Of a stretch of DNA of 64,000 bases, positions 25,212-38,100 are shown piece by piece. The stretch's first letter is position 1. Each line of letters opens with the position of its first letter. Under the pieces are notes generated by a model. It was not told the origin of the DNA and searched no databases. It saw only the letters and a list, made by a program, of their open reading frames with translations. Source of the stretch: Aspidapion aeneum (Eukaryota; Arthropoda; Insecta; Coleoptera; Brentidae). The stretch spans positions 19,475,171 through 19,539,170 of the forward strand of contig OY755047.1 of NCBI GenBank assembly GCA_963576565.1. Direction: 5' to 3'. The position numbers and the translations under genes were made by a program.

Positions 25212-26599
25212 GCGGCCCTTAGTATGAAAGATTTAGAAATAAGAAGACTCATGCCATTTTTTAATATTTAGTAAAATCATCGCCAAACTGAAAAATTTTT
25301 GATTATTATCACCAACATACCTACTAATTCACACCTACTAAGAAAATAAGTTTCAAAAAAATTTACTGCCTCCCCGACTATTACCAAAGTTACACCACGG
25401 AGGTGATCCGTGGTTACACAGCTCTGTTTCCAAAATGCAGATACATAATCCCGATTAGGGCTGCCACCTGTCCGCCCAAAACCAATCCGGTTTTTTTATG
25501 AATACGTCTCTGTGTATATCGTGGAAAAAAATTACATAGTAGTGTTTATTATTTTCGCCACTGTTATTGTTTTCAGCATTTTTAATTGCTCAGTTCGTGA
25601 GATATCTACTTTTTAGACCAGGCAATTGTCACAATGATCTGGCAGTATGTTGGAAAATTAATGTAAATAGAGGTGTGTATTTCTGTAGCCCGTTGAGAAT
25701 ACAGGAGGTGGCGTGGGAACACTCCTACTTTTCAGCTACCGCTAAATATTATTATTAAATTTACCTGCGCGTCATTTTTTAAAATTTTCCATAAAAACTA
25801 CTTTATTTTCAAAAAACATATCGCGGCGAATTCTATTGTCAAATTTAAAAGCTAACACTGATAAAAACATTTAAAAAAAAAAACAAATATTTTAGATTTT
25901 TCGCGCTCCTTGGCCTCTTCCTTAGGGAAGAATTCTTTTAAAACAAAAAATCTTATAAAATGTCATATACCAAAATCATGAGAATTTATACTTGATTTAG
26001 TCATACGGTTTTTAAACATTTCTCTTAAAATCTTTTAAATTTGCACAGGGCATCTGAAAAATCTAAAACCCATTTCTCACACAATAAGATTTTGTTACAA
26101 AACGACACAATAAATACAACTTTTCAGGAAACGCAAATAACTGACGATATGATTTTTTGTAGCTTTTGCTTTTTTCTATAAATACATCTAGTTCTAAGCA
26201 CGATTTATCAATTTTTTTTGGGATGCTTGTGAGATGCGTGTCTATTGTGACTTAGTAAAGCACTTCCGCCTACATGATGAAAATTTTGCTTTCATTTCAT
26301 TACCAATGGATATTTAGGTGTACTTTTTTGACTTAGGTCTTGGGGTAGCTCATTTTCTCGTTGAAGCAATGAATGTATTAAAAATGTAATGAGTTTTTCC
26401 GGATATTTTAATCGGTTTTTTTTGCAGCTCTTTGTTATTTCTTAATCCTTTAAGGTGGTAACCCTAATAAAGCTGGGTCCGAGAACTAGAAAGTGCACTT
26501 CAAAGACACAGGTAGCAAACGGTAGTCCCTCGCAAATTAATTATATAACAGGAAATTCCAAAATAGTAATTTTAAGGGTCGTACTTATACAGAACCCGC

Positions 26600-26735
26600 T
26601 TATAATAAAATAGAGGGTTTATAGTACAATGAATAGAGGAGTTTTACCCTACAAAAAGCCGATAAAGTTATCTTATATAAAGCGGCATAATAGTTCCATG
26701 AATAGAGGTCAAAATAGGGGGGTTACCCTACAAAA
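26600..26735 (+). repeat. Imperfect tandem duplication in the spacer
   Basis: A unit of about 69 bp occurs twice: AATGAATAGAGG...TTTACCCTACAAAAAG near 26629 and CATGAATAGAGG...GTTACCCTACAAAAGG near 26698. It is non-coding. Confidence 0.5.
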
Positions 26736-27427
26736 GGTCCGGTAGTTCTGAATTTTGGATATATTGTTAAGCTCAGTAGGGTACTTAAAAATCTGTTTTC
26801 GTCACCCCCACCCCTGTGCTCCCTCCGCCATCTTAAAAAAACCATCAAAAATTGGCACTTTTTTAGTTTTTTGCCTTTAATTTCGTTCCAGTACACTAAA
26901 TCGCAAAAAGAGTTATATGAAATTTTTTAGAGGATATAATTATCTACAATTGGGTGGTACTATAGTTGTTCTGCGAGCAGTAGTAACGGACCTAGGTAAT
27001 TTCCAAAAATGACTAAAATCACGTGCTTGGGCAAATTTTCAGATTTTTTCTACTTTAGACGGCATAAGCTCCGAAATACTTTCTTCTAGGGTAAAAGTTC
27101 TAAGAACATATCTTGTAGAGAATTTTATCAGCTACAACATCCATTCTTTAAATGTATTTTTAAATATTGTAATGGAGTGGGAGTAACTTTTAACTTAAAG
27201 TAAGTTAAAAAATAATATTTTTTTAAAATTTAGTGCTTTAAACGGCACGTTTTTTATTTATTTATATTTTTTGTATAAATTTAGTGACGTACAAAACGGT
27301 AAGCGAGCTTAGGGGTCAAACACCTCCTTAAACTAACTACCTCTTCAAAGACCCCCCCAGACCCCCCAAAATCTAACATATTCAGGTTTTCTCAAATTTT
27401 ATCAAAAAATACGCTTCTAAGTTCTTC

Positions 27428-28274
27428 TAATTTTTTTCTCGTTAATGACTGCAAATAATTTATTTTGTAGTTTAGAATTTACATGCCAATGACACACGAG
27501 GTTCAGGGCGAGGGGAAAAAGTGCATTTTCGATGAAAAATATCTCTTTCTAGAATTTTAAATTTATTACTTACCATGTCTAATGACGAACATTAAAATAA
27601 ACTGCAAGGTCTCTAAACAAAAAAAAACGAGACCACTATGCTAAAATAAGCCATCTTCTTCTTATTTGTATGTCGGTATTAGGAACATTAACATAATTGA
27701 ATGTGCCATATTGACGAACATCTGATAAGTCTGGCAAGGCTTTGGGGATTTCAAATAGTAGACAGATGGTATTTTAAGCTAGTTATAAAACAACCCATCA
27801 TTTAATAAACTTTCACAACTAAAAAATAAGGGCACGCATTTCATCATCTTAATTTAGTATACCTTTTACTAGTACTATTTTTATACTATTTTATATTTTT
27901 AAAGCCACAAAAAAGTTATTATTATATCTTCTGATGCGTTTTCTGTCTAAACCGGAAACCATCCCTAGCATATAACTAATTTTCCTTAGACTTGCTCAAT
28001 AATTCATACTATCGATGTTTGCTGAGTTAGAAATAAATTCTAAAAAAGGTCCCAGACTATAACTATCTAAGGCGATCTTAAAAGTTAATTTGTAGTTATT
28101 AGCTTTATGTCTAAATATATTTATAAATGTGATTTTTTATATTTTTCTTGTTCTTAATTTCTTGTGTATTTATTTATGTTAAATACATAAATATGGGGGT
28201 GATGCTTACAGAGTTTACTACTTGTAAAGTATGTACCTAGTTAAAGCAGATAAGAGCCAAGGTTGCTCTTTTCG
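27428..28274. repeat. Inner unique part of the right arm
   Basis: Reverse complement of 23891-24737, including the CAATGACACACGAGG and GGTTTCCGGTTTAGAC landmarks in inverted order. The match ends abruptly at TAATTTTTTTCTCGTTAA, which defines the loop edge. Confidence 0.85.
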
Positions 28275-31200
28275 GCTTAAACACCCTACCAAGTTAAATT
28301 GCGTAAATATATTTTTTAACGTGACTATTGAATTTTCTTCTGTTTTTCCATTTTTTTTTCCATTTGACCATGTTAAACCGGGAACAAGTAGCAGCCGCTT
28401 ACACACATGACTAGTTGTAGGTTACTTAAACACCCTACCAAGTTTCATTGCGTAACTATGTTTTTGAAGGTGACTTTTGAAATTTTTTCTGATTTTCCAT
28501 TTTTTTTCCATTTCACCATGTTAAACCGGGAACAAGTAGCAGCCGCTTACACACATGACTAGTTGTAGGTTACTTAAACACCCTACCAAGTTTCATTGTG
28601 TAACTATGTTTTTGAAGGTGACTTTTGAAATTTTTTCTGATTTTCCATTTTTTTTCCATTTCACCATGTTAAACCGGGAACAAGTAGCAGCCGCTTACAC
28701 ACATGACTAGTTGTAGGTTACTTAAACACCCTACCAAGTTTCATTGCGTAACTATGTTTTTGAAGGTGACTTTTGAAATTTTTTCTGATTTTCCATTTTT
28801 TTTCCATTTCACCATGTTAAACCGGGAACAAGTAGCAGCCGCTTACACACATGACTAGTTGTAGGCAACTTAAACACCCTACCAAGTTTCATTGCGTAAC
28901 TATGTTTTTGAAGGTGACTTTTGAATTTTTTTCTGTTTTTCCATTTTTTTTCCATTTCACCATGTTAAACCGGGAACAAGGAGCAGCCGCTTTCACAGAT
29001 GACTAGTTGTAGGCAACTTAAACACCCTACCAAGTTTAATTGCGTAACTATGTTTTGAAGGTGATTTTTGAATTTTTTTTTGTTTTTCCATTTTTTTTTC
29101 ATTTCACCATGTTAAACCGAGAACAAGGAGCAGCCGCTTCCACAGATGACTAGTTGTAGGCAACTTAAACACCCTACCAAGTTTCATTGCGTAACTATGT
29201 TTTTGAAGGTGACTTTTGAATTTTTTTCTGTTTTTCCATTTTTTTTCCATTTCACCATGTTAAACCGGAAACAAGGAGCAGCCGCTTACACACATGACTA
29301 GCTGTAGGTTACTTAAACACCATACCAAGTTTCATTGCGTAACTATGTTTTTGAAGGTGACTTTTGAATTTTTTTCTGTTTTTCCATTTTTTTTTCCATT
29401 TCAGCATGTTAAACCGGGAACAAGTAGCAGCGGCTTACACACATGACTAGTTGTAGGTTACTTAAACACCATACCAAGTTTCATTGCGTAACTATGTTTT
29501 TGAAGGTGACTTTTGAATTTTTTTCTGTTTTTCAATTTTTTTTCCATTTCACCATGTTAAACCGGGAACAAGGAGCAGCCGCTTCCACAGATGACTAGTT
29601 ATAGGCAACTTAAACACCCTACCAAGTTTCATTGCGTAACTATGTTTTTGAAGGTGACTTTTGAATTTTTTTCTGTTTTTCCATTTTTTTTCCATTTCAC
29701 CATGTTAAACCGGGAACGAGGAGCAGCCGCTTTCACAGATCAGTAGTTGTAGGCAACTTAAACACCCTACCAAGTTTCATTGCGTAACTATGTTTTTGAA
29801 GGTGACTTTTGAATTTTTTTCTGTTTTTCCATTTTTTTTCCATTTCACCATGTTAAACCGGGAACAAGTAGCAGCCGCTTTCACAGATGACTAGTTGTAG
29901 GCAACTTAAACACCCTACCAAGTTTCATAGCGTAACTATGTTTTTGAAGGTGACTTTTGAATTTTTTTCTGTTTTTCCATTTTTTTTCCATTTCACCATG
30001 TTAAACCGGGAACAAGTAGCAGCCGCTTAGACACATGACTAGTTGTAGGTTACTTAAACACCCTACAAAGTTTCATTGCGTAACTATGTTTTTGAAGGTG
30101 ACTTTTGAATTTTTTTCTGTTTTTCCATTTTTTTTCCATTTAACCATGTTAAACCGGGAACAAGTAGCAGCCGCTTACACACATGACTAGCTGTAGGTTA
30201 CTTAAACATCCTACAAAGTTTCATTGCGTAACTATGTTTTTGAAGGTGACTTTTGAATTTTTTTCTGTTTTTCCATTTTTTTTCCATTTCACCATGTTAA
30301 ACCGGGAACAAGGAGCAGCCGCTTTCACAGATGACTAGTTGTGGGCAACTTAAACACCCTACCAAGTTTCATTGCGTAACTATGTTTTTGAAGGTGACTT
30401 TTGAATTTTTTTCTGTTTTTCCATTTTTTTTCCATTTCACCATGTTAAACCGGGAACAAGGAGCAGCCGCTTACACACATGACTAGCTGTAGGTTACTTA
30501 AACACCCTACAAAGTTTCATTGCGTAACTATGTTTTTGAAGGTGACTTTTGAATTTTTTTCTGTTTTTCCATTTTTTTCCATTTCACCATGTTAAACCGG
30601 GAACAAGTAGCAGCCGCTTACACACATGACTAGTTGTAGGTTACTTAAACACCGTACCAAGTTTCATTGCGTAACTATGTTTCTGAAGGTGACTTTTGAA
30701 TTTTTTTCTGTTTTTCCATTTTTTTCCATTTCACCATGTTAAACCGGGAACAAGGAGCAGCCGCTTCCACAGATGACTAGTTGTAGGCAACTTAAACAAC
30801 CTACCAAGTTTCATTGCGTAACTATGTTTTTGAAGGTGACTTTTGAATTTTTTTCTGTTTTTTCATTTTTTTTCCATTTCACCATGTTAAACCGGGAACA
30901 AGTAGCAGCCGCTTACACACATGACTAGTTGTGGGCAACTTAAACACCCTACCAAGTTTCATTGCGTAACTATGTTTTTGAAGGTGACCTTTGAATTTTT
31001 TTCTGTTTTTCCATTTTTTTTTTCCATTTCACCATGTTAAACCGGGAACAAGTAGCAGCCGCTTACACACATGACTAGTTGTAGGTTACTTAAACACCCT
31101 ACCAAGTTTCATTGCGTAACTATGTTTTTGAAGGTGACTTTTGAAATTTTTTCTGATTTTCCATTTTTTTTCCATTTCACCATGTTAAACCGGGAACAAG

Positions 31201-34200
31201 TAGCAGCCGCTTACACACATGACTAGTTGTAGGTTACTTAAACACCCTACCAAGTTTCATTGCGTAACTATGTTTTTGAAGGTGACTTTTGAAATTTTTT
31301 CTGATTTTCCATTTTTTTTCCATTTCACCATGTTAAACCGGGAACAAGTAGCAGCCGCTTACACACATGACTAGTTGTAGGCAACTTAAACACCCTACCA
31401 AGTTTCATTGCGTAACTATGTTTTTGAAGGTGACTTTTGAATTTTTTTCTGTTTTTCCATTTTTTTTTCCATTTCACCATGTTAAACCGGGAACAAGGAG
31501 CAGCCGCTTTCACAGATGACTAGTTGTAGGCAACTTAAACACCCTACCAAGTTTCATTGCGTAACTATGTTTTGAAGGTGACTTTTGAATTTTTTTTTGT
31601 TTTTCCATTTTTTTTTCATTTCACCATGTTAAACCGAGAACAAGGAGCAGCCGCTTCCACAGATGACTAGTTGTAGGCAACTTAAACACCCTACCAAGTT
31701 TCATTGCGTAACTATGTTTTTGAAGGTGACTTTTGAATTTTTTTCTGTTTTTCCATTTTTTTTCCATTTCACCATGTTAAACCGGAAACAAGGAGCAGCC
31801 GCTTACACACATGACTAGCTGTAGGTTACTTAAACACCATACCAAGTTTCATTGCGTAACTATGTTTTTGAAGGTGACTTATGAATTTTTTTCTGTTTTT
31901 CCATTTTTTTTTCCATTTCAGCATGTTAAACCGGGAACAAGTAGCAGCCGCTTACACACATGACTAGCTGTAGGTTACTTAAACACCATACCAAGTTTCA
32001 TTGCGTAACTATGTTTTTGAAGGTGACTTTTGAATTTTTTTCTGTTTTTCCATTTTTTTTCCATTTCACCATGTTAAACCGGGAACAAGGAGCAGCCGCT
32101 TCCACAGATGACTAGTTGTAGGCAACTTAAACACCCTACCAAGTTTCATTGCGTAACTATGTTTTTGAAGGTGACTTTTGAATTTTTTTCTGTTTTTCCA
32201 TTTTTTTTCCATTTCACCATGTTAAACCGGGAACAAGGAGCAGCCGCTTTCACAGATCAGTAGTTGTAGGCAACTTAAACACCCTACCAAGTTTCATTGC
32301 GTAACTATGTTTTTGAAGGTGACTTTTGAATTTTTTTCTGTTTTTCCATTTTTTTTCCATTTCACCATGTTAAACCGGGAACAAGGAGCAGCCGCTTCCA
32401 CAGATGACTAGTTGTGGGCAACTTAAACACCCTACCAAGTTTCATTGCGTAACTATGTTTTTGAAGATGACTTTTGAATTTTTTTCTGTTTTTCCATTTT
32501 TTTTCCATTTCACCATGTTAAACCGGGAACAAGGAGCAGCCGCTTACACACATGACTAGCTGTAGGTTACTTAAACACCATACCAAGTTTCATTGCGTAA
32601 CTATGTTTTTGAAGGTGACTTTTGAATTTTTTTCTGTTTTTCCATTTTTTTCCATTTCACCATGTTAAACCGGGAACAAGTAGCAGCCGCTTACACACAT
32701 GACTAGTTGTAGGTTACTTAAACACCGTACCAAGTTTCATTGCGTAACTATGTTTCTGAAGGTGACTTTTGAATTTTTTTCTGTTTTTTAATTTTTTTCC
32801 ATTTCACTATGTTAAACCGGGAACAAGGAGCAGCCGCTTCCACAGATGACTAGTTGTAGGCAACTTAAACAACCTACCAAGTTTCATTGCGTAACTATGT
32901 TTTTGAAGGTGACTTTTGAATTTTTTTGTGTTTTTTCATTTTTTTTCCATTTCACCATGTTAAACCGGGAACAAGTAGCAGCCGCTTACACACATGACTA
33001 GTTGTAGGCAACTTAAACACCCTACCAAGTTTCATTGCGTAACTATGTTTTTGAAGGTGACCTTTGAATTTTTTTCTGTTTTTCCATTTTTTTTTCCATT
33101 TCACCATGTTAAACCGGGAACAAGGAGCAGCCGCTTCCACAGATGACTAGTTGTAGGCAACTTAAACAACCTACCAAGTTTCATTGCGTAACTATGTTTT
33201 TGAAGGTGACTTTTGAATTTTTTTCTGTTTTTCCATTTTTTTCCATTTCACCATGTTAAACCGGGAACAAGGAGCAGCCGCTTTCACAGATGACTAGTTG
33301 TGGGCAACTTAAACACCCTACCAAGTTTCATTGCGTAACTATGTTTTTGAAGGTGACCTTTGAATTTTTTTCTGTTTTTCCATTTTTTTTCCATTTCACC
33401 ATGTTAAACCGGGAACAAGGAGCAGCCGCTTCCACAGATGACTAGTTGTAGGCAACTTAAACAACCTACCAAGTTTCATTGCGTAACTATGTTTTTGAAG
33501 GTGACTTTTGAATTTTTTTCTGTTTTTCCATTTTTTTTTCCATTTCACCATGTTAAACCGGGAACAAGTAGCAGCCGCTTTCACAGATGACTAGTTGTAG
33601 GCAACTTAAACACCCTACAAAGTTTCATTGCGTAACTATGTTTTTGAAGGTGACTTTTGAATTTTTTTCTGTTTTTCCATTTTTTTTTCCATTTCACCAT
33701 GTTAAACCGGGAACAAGTAGCAACCGCTTACATACATGACTAGTTGTAGGCAACTTAAACACCCTACCAAGTTTCATTGCGTAACTATGTTTTTGAAGGT
33801 GACTTTTGAATTTTTTTCTGTTTTTCCATTTTTTTTCCATTTCACCATGTTAAACCGGGAACAAGGAGCAGCCGCTTTCACAGATCAGTAGCTGTAGGCA
33901 ACTTAAACACCCTACCAAGTTTCATTGCGTAACTATGTTTTTGAAGGTGACTTTTGAATTTTTTTCTGTTTTTCCATTTTTTTTCCATTTCACCATGTTA
34001 AACCGGGAACAAGTAGCAGCCGCTTTCACAGATGACTAGTTGTAGGCAACTTAAACACCCTACCAAGTTTCATTGCGTAACTATGTTTTTGAAGGTGACT
34101 TTTGAATTTTTTTCTGTTTTTCCATTTTTTTTTCCATTTCACCATGTTAAACCGGGAACAAGTAGCAGCCGCTTACACACATGACTAGTTGTAGGTTACT

Positions 34201-36910
34201 TAAACACCATACCAAGTTTCATTGCGTAACTATGTTTTTGAAGGTGACTTTTGAATTTTTTTCTGTTTTTCCATTTTTTTTCCATTTCACCATGTTAAAC
34301 CGGGAACAAGTAGCAGCCGCTTACACACATGACTAGTTGTAGGTTACTTAAACACCATACCAAGTTTCATTGCGTAACTATGTTTTTGAAGGTGACTTTT
34401 GAATTTTTTTCTGTTTTTCCATTTTTTTTCCATTTCACCATGTTAAACCGGGAACAAGTAGCAGCCGCTTACACACATGACTAGTCGTAGGTTACTTAAA
34501 CACCATACCAAGTTTGATTGCGTAACTATGTTTTTGAAGGTGACTTTTGAATTTTTTTCTGTTTTTCCATTTTTTTTCCATTTCACCATGTTAAACCGGG
34601 AACAAGTAGCAGCCGCTTACACACATGACTAGTTGTAGGTTACTTAAACACCCTACAAAGTTTCATTGCGTAACTATGTTTTTGAAGGTGACTTTTGAAT
34701 TTTTTTCTGTTTTTCCATTTTTTTTCCATTTCACCATGTTAAACCGAGAACAAGTAGCAGCCGCTTACACACATGACTAGCTGTAGGCAACTTAAACACC
34801 CTACCAAGTTTCATTGCGTAACTATGTTTTTGAAGGTGACTTTTGAATTTTTTTCTGTTTTTCCATTTTTTTTCCATTTCACCATGTTAAACCGGGAACA
34901 AGGAGCAGCCGCTTCCACAGATGACTAGTTGTAGGCAACTTAAACACCCTACCAAGTTTCATTGCGTAACTATGTTTTTGAAGGTGACTTTTGAATTTTT
35001 TTCTGTTTTTCCATTTTTTTTCCATTTCACCATGTTAAACCGGGAACAAGGAGCAGCCGCTTCCACAGATGACTAGTTGTAGGCAACTTAAACACCCTAC
35101 CAAGTTTCATTGCGTAACTATGTTTTTGAAGGTGACTTTTGAATTTTTTTCTGTTTTTCCATTTTTTTTCCATTTCACCATGTTAAACCGGGAACAAGTA
35201 GCAGCCGCTTTCACAGATGACTGGTTGTAGGCAACTTAAACACCCTACCAAGTTTCATTGCGTAACTATGTTTTTGAAGGTGACTTTTGAATTTTTTTCT
35301 GTTTTTCCATTTTTTTTCCATTTCACCATGTTAAACCGGGAACAAGTAGCAGCCGCTTACACACATGACTAGTTGTAGGTTACTTAAACACCATACCAAG
35401 TTTCATAGGGTAACTATGTTTTTGAAGGTGACTTTTGAATTTTTTTCTGGTTTTCCATTTTTTTCCATTTCACCATGTTAAACCGGGAACAAGGAGCAGC
35501 CGCTTCCACAGATGACTAGTTGTAGGCAACTTAAACAACCTACCAAGTTTCATTGCATAACTATGTTTTTGAAGGTGACTTTTGAATTTTTTTCTGTTTT
35601 TCCATTTTTTTTCCATTTCACCATGTTAAACCGGGAACAAGGAGCAGCCGCTTTCACAGATGACTAGTTGTAGGCAAGTTAAACACCCTACCAATTTTCA
35701 TTGCGTAACTATGTTTTTGAAGGTGACTTTTGAATTTTTTTCTGTTTTTCCATTTTTTTCCATTTCACCATGTTAAACCGGGAACAAGTAGCAGCCGCTT
35801 ACACACTTGGCTTGTTGTAGGTTACTTAAACACCATACCAAGTTTCATTGCGTAACTATGTTTTTGAAGGTGACTTTTGAATTTTTTTCTGTTTTTCCAT
35901 TTTTTTTCCATTTCACCATGTTAAACCGGGAACAAGTAGCAGCCGCTTACACACATGACTAGTTGTAGGTTACTTAAACACCATACCAAGTTTCATTGCG
36001 TAACTATGTTTTTGAAGGTGACTTTTGAATTTTTTTCTGTTTTTCCATTTTTTTTTCCATTTCACCATGTTAAACCGGGAACAAGGAGCAGCCGCTTCCA
36101 CAGATGACTAGTTGTAGGCAACTTAAACAACCTACCAAGTTTCATTGCGTAACTATGTTTTTGAAGGTGACTTTTGAATTTTTTTCTGTTTTTCCATTTT
36201 TTTTCCATTTCACCATGTTAAACCGGGAACAAGTAGCAGCCGCTTACACACATGACTAGTTGTAGGTCACTTAAACACCATACTAAGTTTCATTGCGTAA
36301 CTATGTTTTTAAAGGTGACTTTTGAATTTTTTTCTGTTTTTCCATTTTTTTTCCATTTCACCATGTTAAACCGGGAACAAGGAGCAGCCGCTTCCACAGA
36401 TGACTAGTTGTAGGCAACTTAAACACCCTACCAAGTTTCATTGCGTAACTATGTTTTTGGAGGTGATTTTTGATTTTTTTTTCTGTTTTTCCATTTTTTT
36501 TCCATTTCACCATGTTAAACCGGGAACAAGTAGCAGCCGCTTACACACATGACTAGTTGTAGGTTACTTAAACACCCTACCAAGTTTCATTTCGTAACTA
36601 TGTTTTTGAAGGTGACTTTTGAAATTTTTTCTGATTTTCCATTTTTTTTCCATTTCACCATGTTAAACCGGGAACAAGTAGCAGCCGCTTACACACATGA
36701 CTAGTTGTAGGTTACTTAAACACCCTACCAAGTTTCATTGCGTAACTATGTTTCTGAAGGTGACTTTTGAATTTTTTTCTGTTTTTCCATTTTTTTTCCA
36801 TTTGAACATGTTAAACCGGGAACAAGAAGCAGCCGCTTCCACAGATGACTAGTTGTAGGCAACTTAAACACTCTACCAAGTTTCATTGCGTAACTATATT
36901 TTTAAAGAGG
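28275..36910 (-). repeat. Right-arm 148-bp satellite array (about 58 monomers)
   Basis: The same monomer as the left array, in the opposite orientation (CCATGTTAAACCGGGAACAA on the plus strand). It carries several rare variants also present in the left arm, such as AAACCGAGAACAAGG (29,115 and 31,630) and AAACCGGAAACAAGG (29,265 and 31,785). The arms therefore share variants and have not evolved independently. It is about half the length of the left array. Confidence 0.92.
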
Positions 36911-37046
36911 ACTTTTAAATTTTTTTGGATTTTTTATTTTTTTCCAAATTTCTCAAATTCTCCATTTCTTAATAAAAAAAGGTATTTACCAAGGTTTTTG
37001 CAGCTTCTCAATGAAATAATTTTTGAAAATATACTTTTTTGTTAGG

Positions 37047-37142
37047 CTGCCAAATGTGGCTGCTAACTTCACATTTTGGCTGCTGTAAGTGGCTGCTAAC
37101 TTCACACTTTGGCTGCTGTAAGGTGGCTGCTAGTTTCACACC
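37047..37142. repeat. Right terminal minisatellite
   Basis: Inverted counterpart of 7484-7580, with repeated GGCTGCTGTAAG and GGCTGCTAACTTCACA words ending in TTTCACACC at the element boundary. Confidence 0.75.
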
Positions 37143-37144
37143 GG

Positions 37145-37155
37145 TCAATAAATCA
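37145..37155. other. Right 11-bp direct repeat (candidate target-site duplication)
   Basis: TCAATAAATCA in the same orientation as at 7471-7481. Removing 7482-37144 plus one repeat copy would join 7481 to 37156 as a simple AT-rich locus. Confidence 0.7.
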
Positions 37156-37852
37156 GCATATTCCTTTTTGCCAAACCTGAGAAAATGCTCTTCAAAATCA
37201 GCAAACGGCAGATGAACTGTGGCAGCTGATACTTCCATACAGTCTCTCTCTTTCTCATTCTCTCTTATGTAGCTTTATAGAAAAGAAAGAGATGAAAATA
37301 TGTATTATTAGGTGCAGCTGGTGTGGAGTTAGCCCATTATATTTTTTTATCAGTATCAAGGGGAAGCATAAGCTTCTATCTGTTAGATATGAAGAATTAA
37401 ATTTAATTTTTATCATGTCTATTTTAGAATAATATACATGGTGTTCATTTAAAACTGTTTAAGTGTCTGGAATATAATTAAATAAAAATGGATCTACGAC
37501 AAAATCTCTAGAAAACTCTATTGTTGATTAACGGGGTAAAAATGTTTTACTTTTATTTCCTTATTTATGGAAATTACCTATATGTATTTCACGATGTTTG
37601 TGGTACATATTTTAAATTTATATTATATTCTACTTAAAATATAGTAAGATGTATTTTTCGCTATTGCGAACTAATTTTCCACATTTATATTAGAAGTATC
37701 CCATCCTCCATAACCGAACCGAACCGGACATATTTTTGCCGTAAAACTTTCCATAGATGTTGGATCGTCTCCCTTAATAAGAAAAATGGTCAAGTGATCT
37801 TGTTGAAAAGTAGTGTAAAAAAAATCACTACTCCTACTAATTCTATGTCACT
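37156..37852. other. Right flank of the fold-back element, no clear gene
   Basis: AT-rich. A minus-strand open stretch starting at 37238 reads through the insertion point into the element. Its first 31 residues (MEVSAATVHLPFADFEEHFL...) look protein-like, but in the inferred empty site the frame ends after about 10 further codons. I do not recognise it. The rest holds no feature I can support. Confidence 0.35.
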
Positions 37853-38100
37853 TTAGAACGGTTTTCTACGTTGTCCGACGCCTATTCTCCAACTCCTTCG
37901 ATCCTGACAATCATCTCTCAGGTTTTTTTGACTCATTCAGCTTTGGATTGACTGTTGCCATTCCAGTTTAGGACGCCCTCTTTTTCTGCGCCCTATTGGT
38001 TGCCATTCTAGGATCTGCTTTTGTAATCTTTTGTCAATCATCCGTTGTACATGGCCGTATCATATCAGTGGTCTTTTAGTGATGTCATCCGTTATGCTTC
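37853..38100 (-). pseudogene. LINE C-terminal tail remnant
   Basis: The minus strand reads YGHVQRM..., then WQPIGRRKRGRPKLEWQQSI, and after a stop an R-x-x-W end (RRSWRIG). The order 'YGHV / P-x-GRRKRGRP / W' is typical of the extreme C-terminus of many insect non-LTR retrotransposon RTs. A stop codon sits directly before YGHV, where a tryptophan is usual, and another follows QSIQS, so the copy is dead. No upstream RT core is visible. Confidence 0.65.

Larger units (their letters stand above)
24738..27427. other. Spacer (loop) of the fold-back element
   Basis: About 2.7 kb without an inverted partner. The longest ORF is 63 codons (25567-25758, plus) and has no recognisable motif, so no transposase is encoded. 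It holds the MITE at 25089-25211 and a duplicated stretch at about 26600-26735. Short C-rich tracts occur near 26800 and 27350. The rest is AT-rich and unassigned. Confidence 0.7.
7482..37144. mobile_element. Giant fold-back element of about 29.7 kb
   Basis: The whole interval is one inverted repeat: left arm 7482-24737, right arm 27428-37144, spacer 24738-27427. The termini (GGTGTGAAACTAGCAGCC and its reverse complement) sit directly inside an 11-bp direct repeat, and only the two outermost bases differ between the ends. Each arm has the same order: a terminal minisatellite with a unit of about 35 bp, an AT-rich linker, a 148-bp satellite array, and a unique inner segment of about 850 bp. 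This is the architecture of Foldback-type transposons, at unusual size. No transposase ORF is present, so it would be non-autonomous. A palindromic amplification or an assembly collapse are alternatives, but neither easily explains the flanking direct repeats. Confidence 0.7.

Noticed and set aside
7690..36910. Resemblance to a CRISPR array (regular repeats with variable segments)
   Set aside because: Monomers are contiguous 148-bp units differing by point changes. There are no unique spacers, no cas genes, and the setting is eukaryotic.
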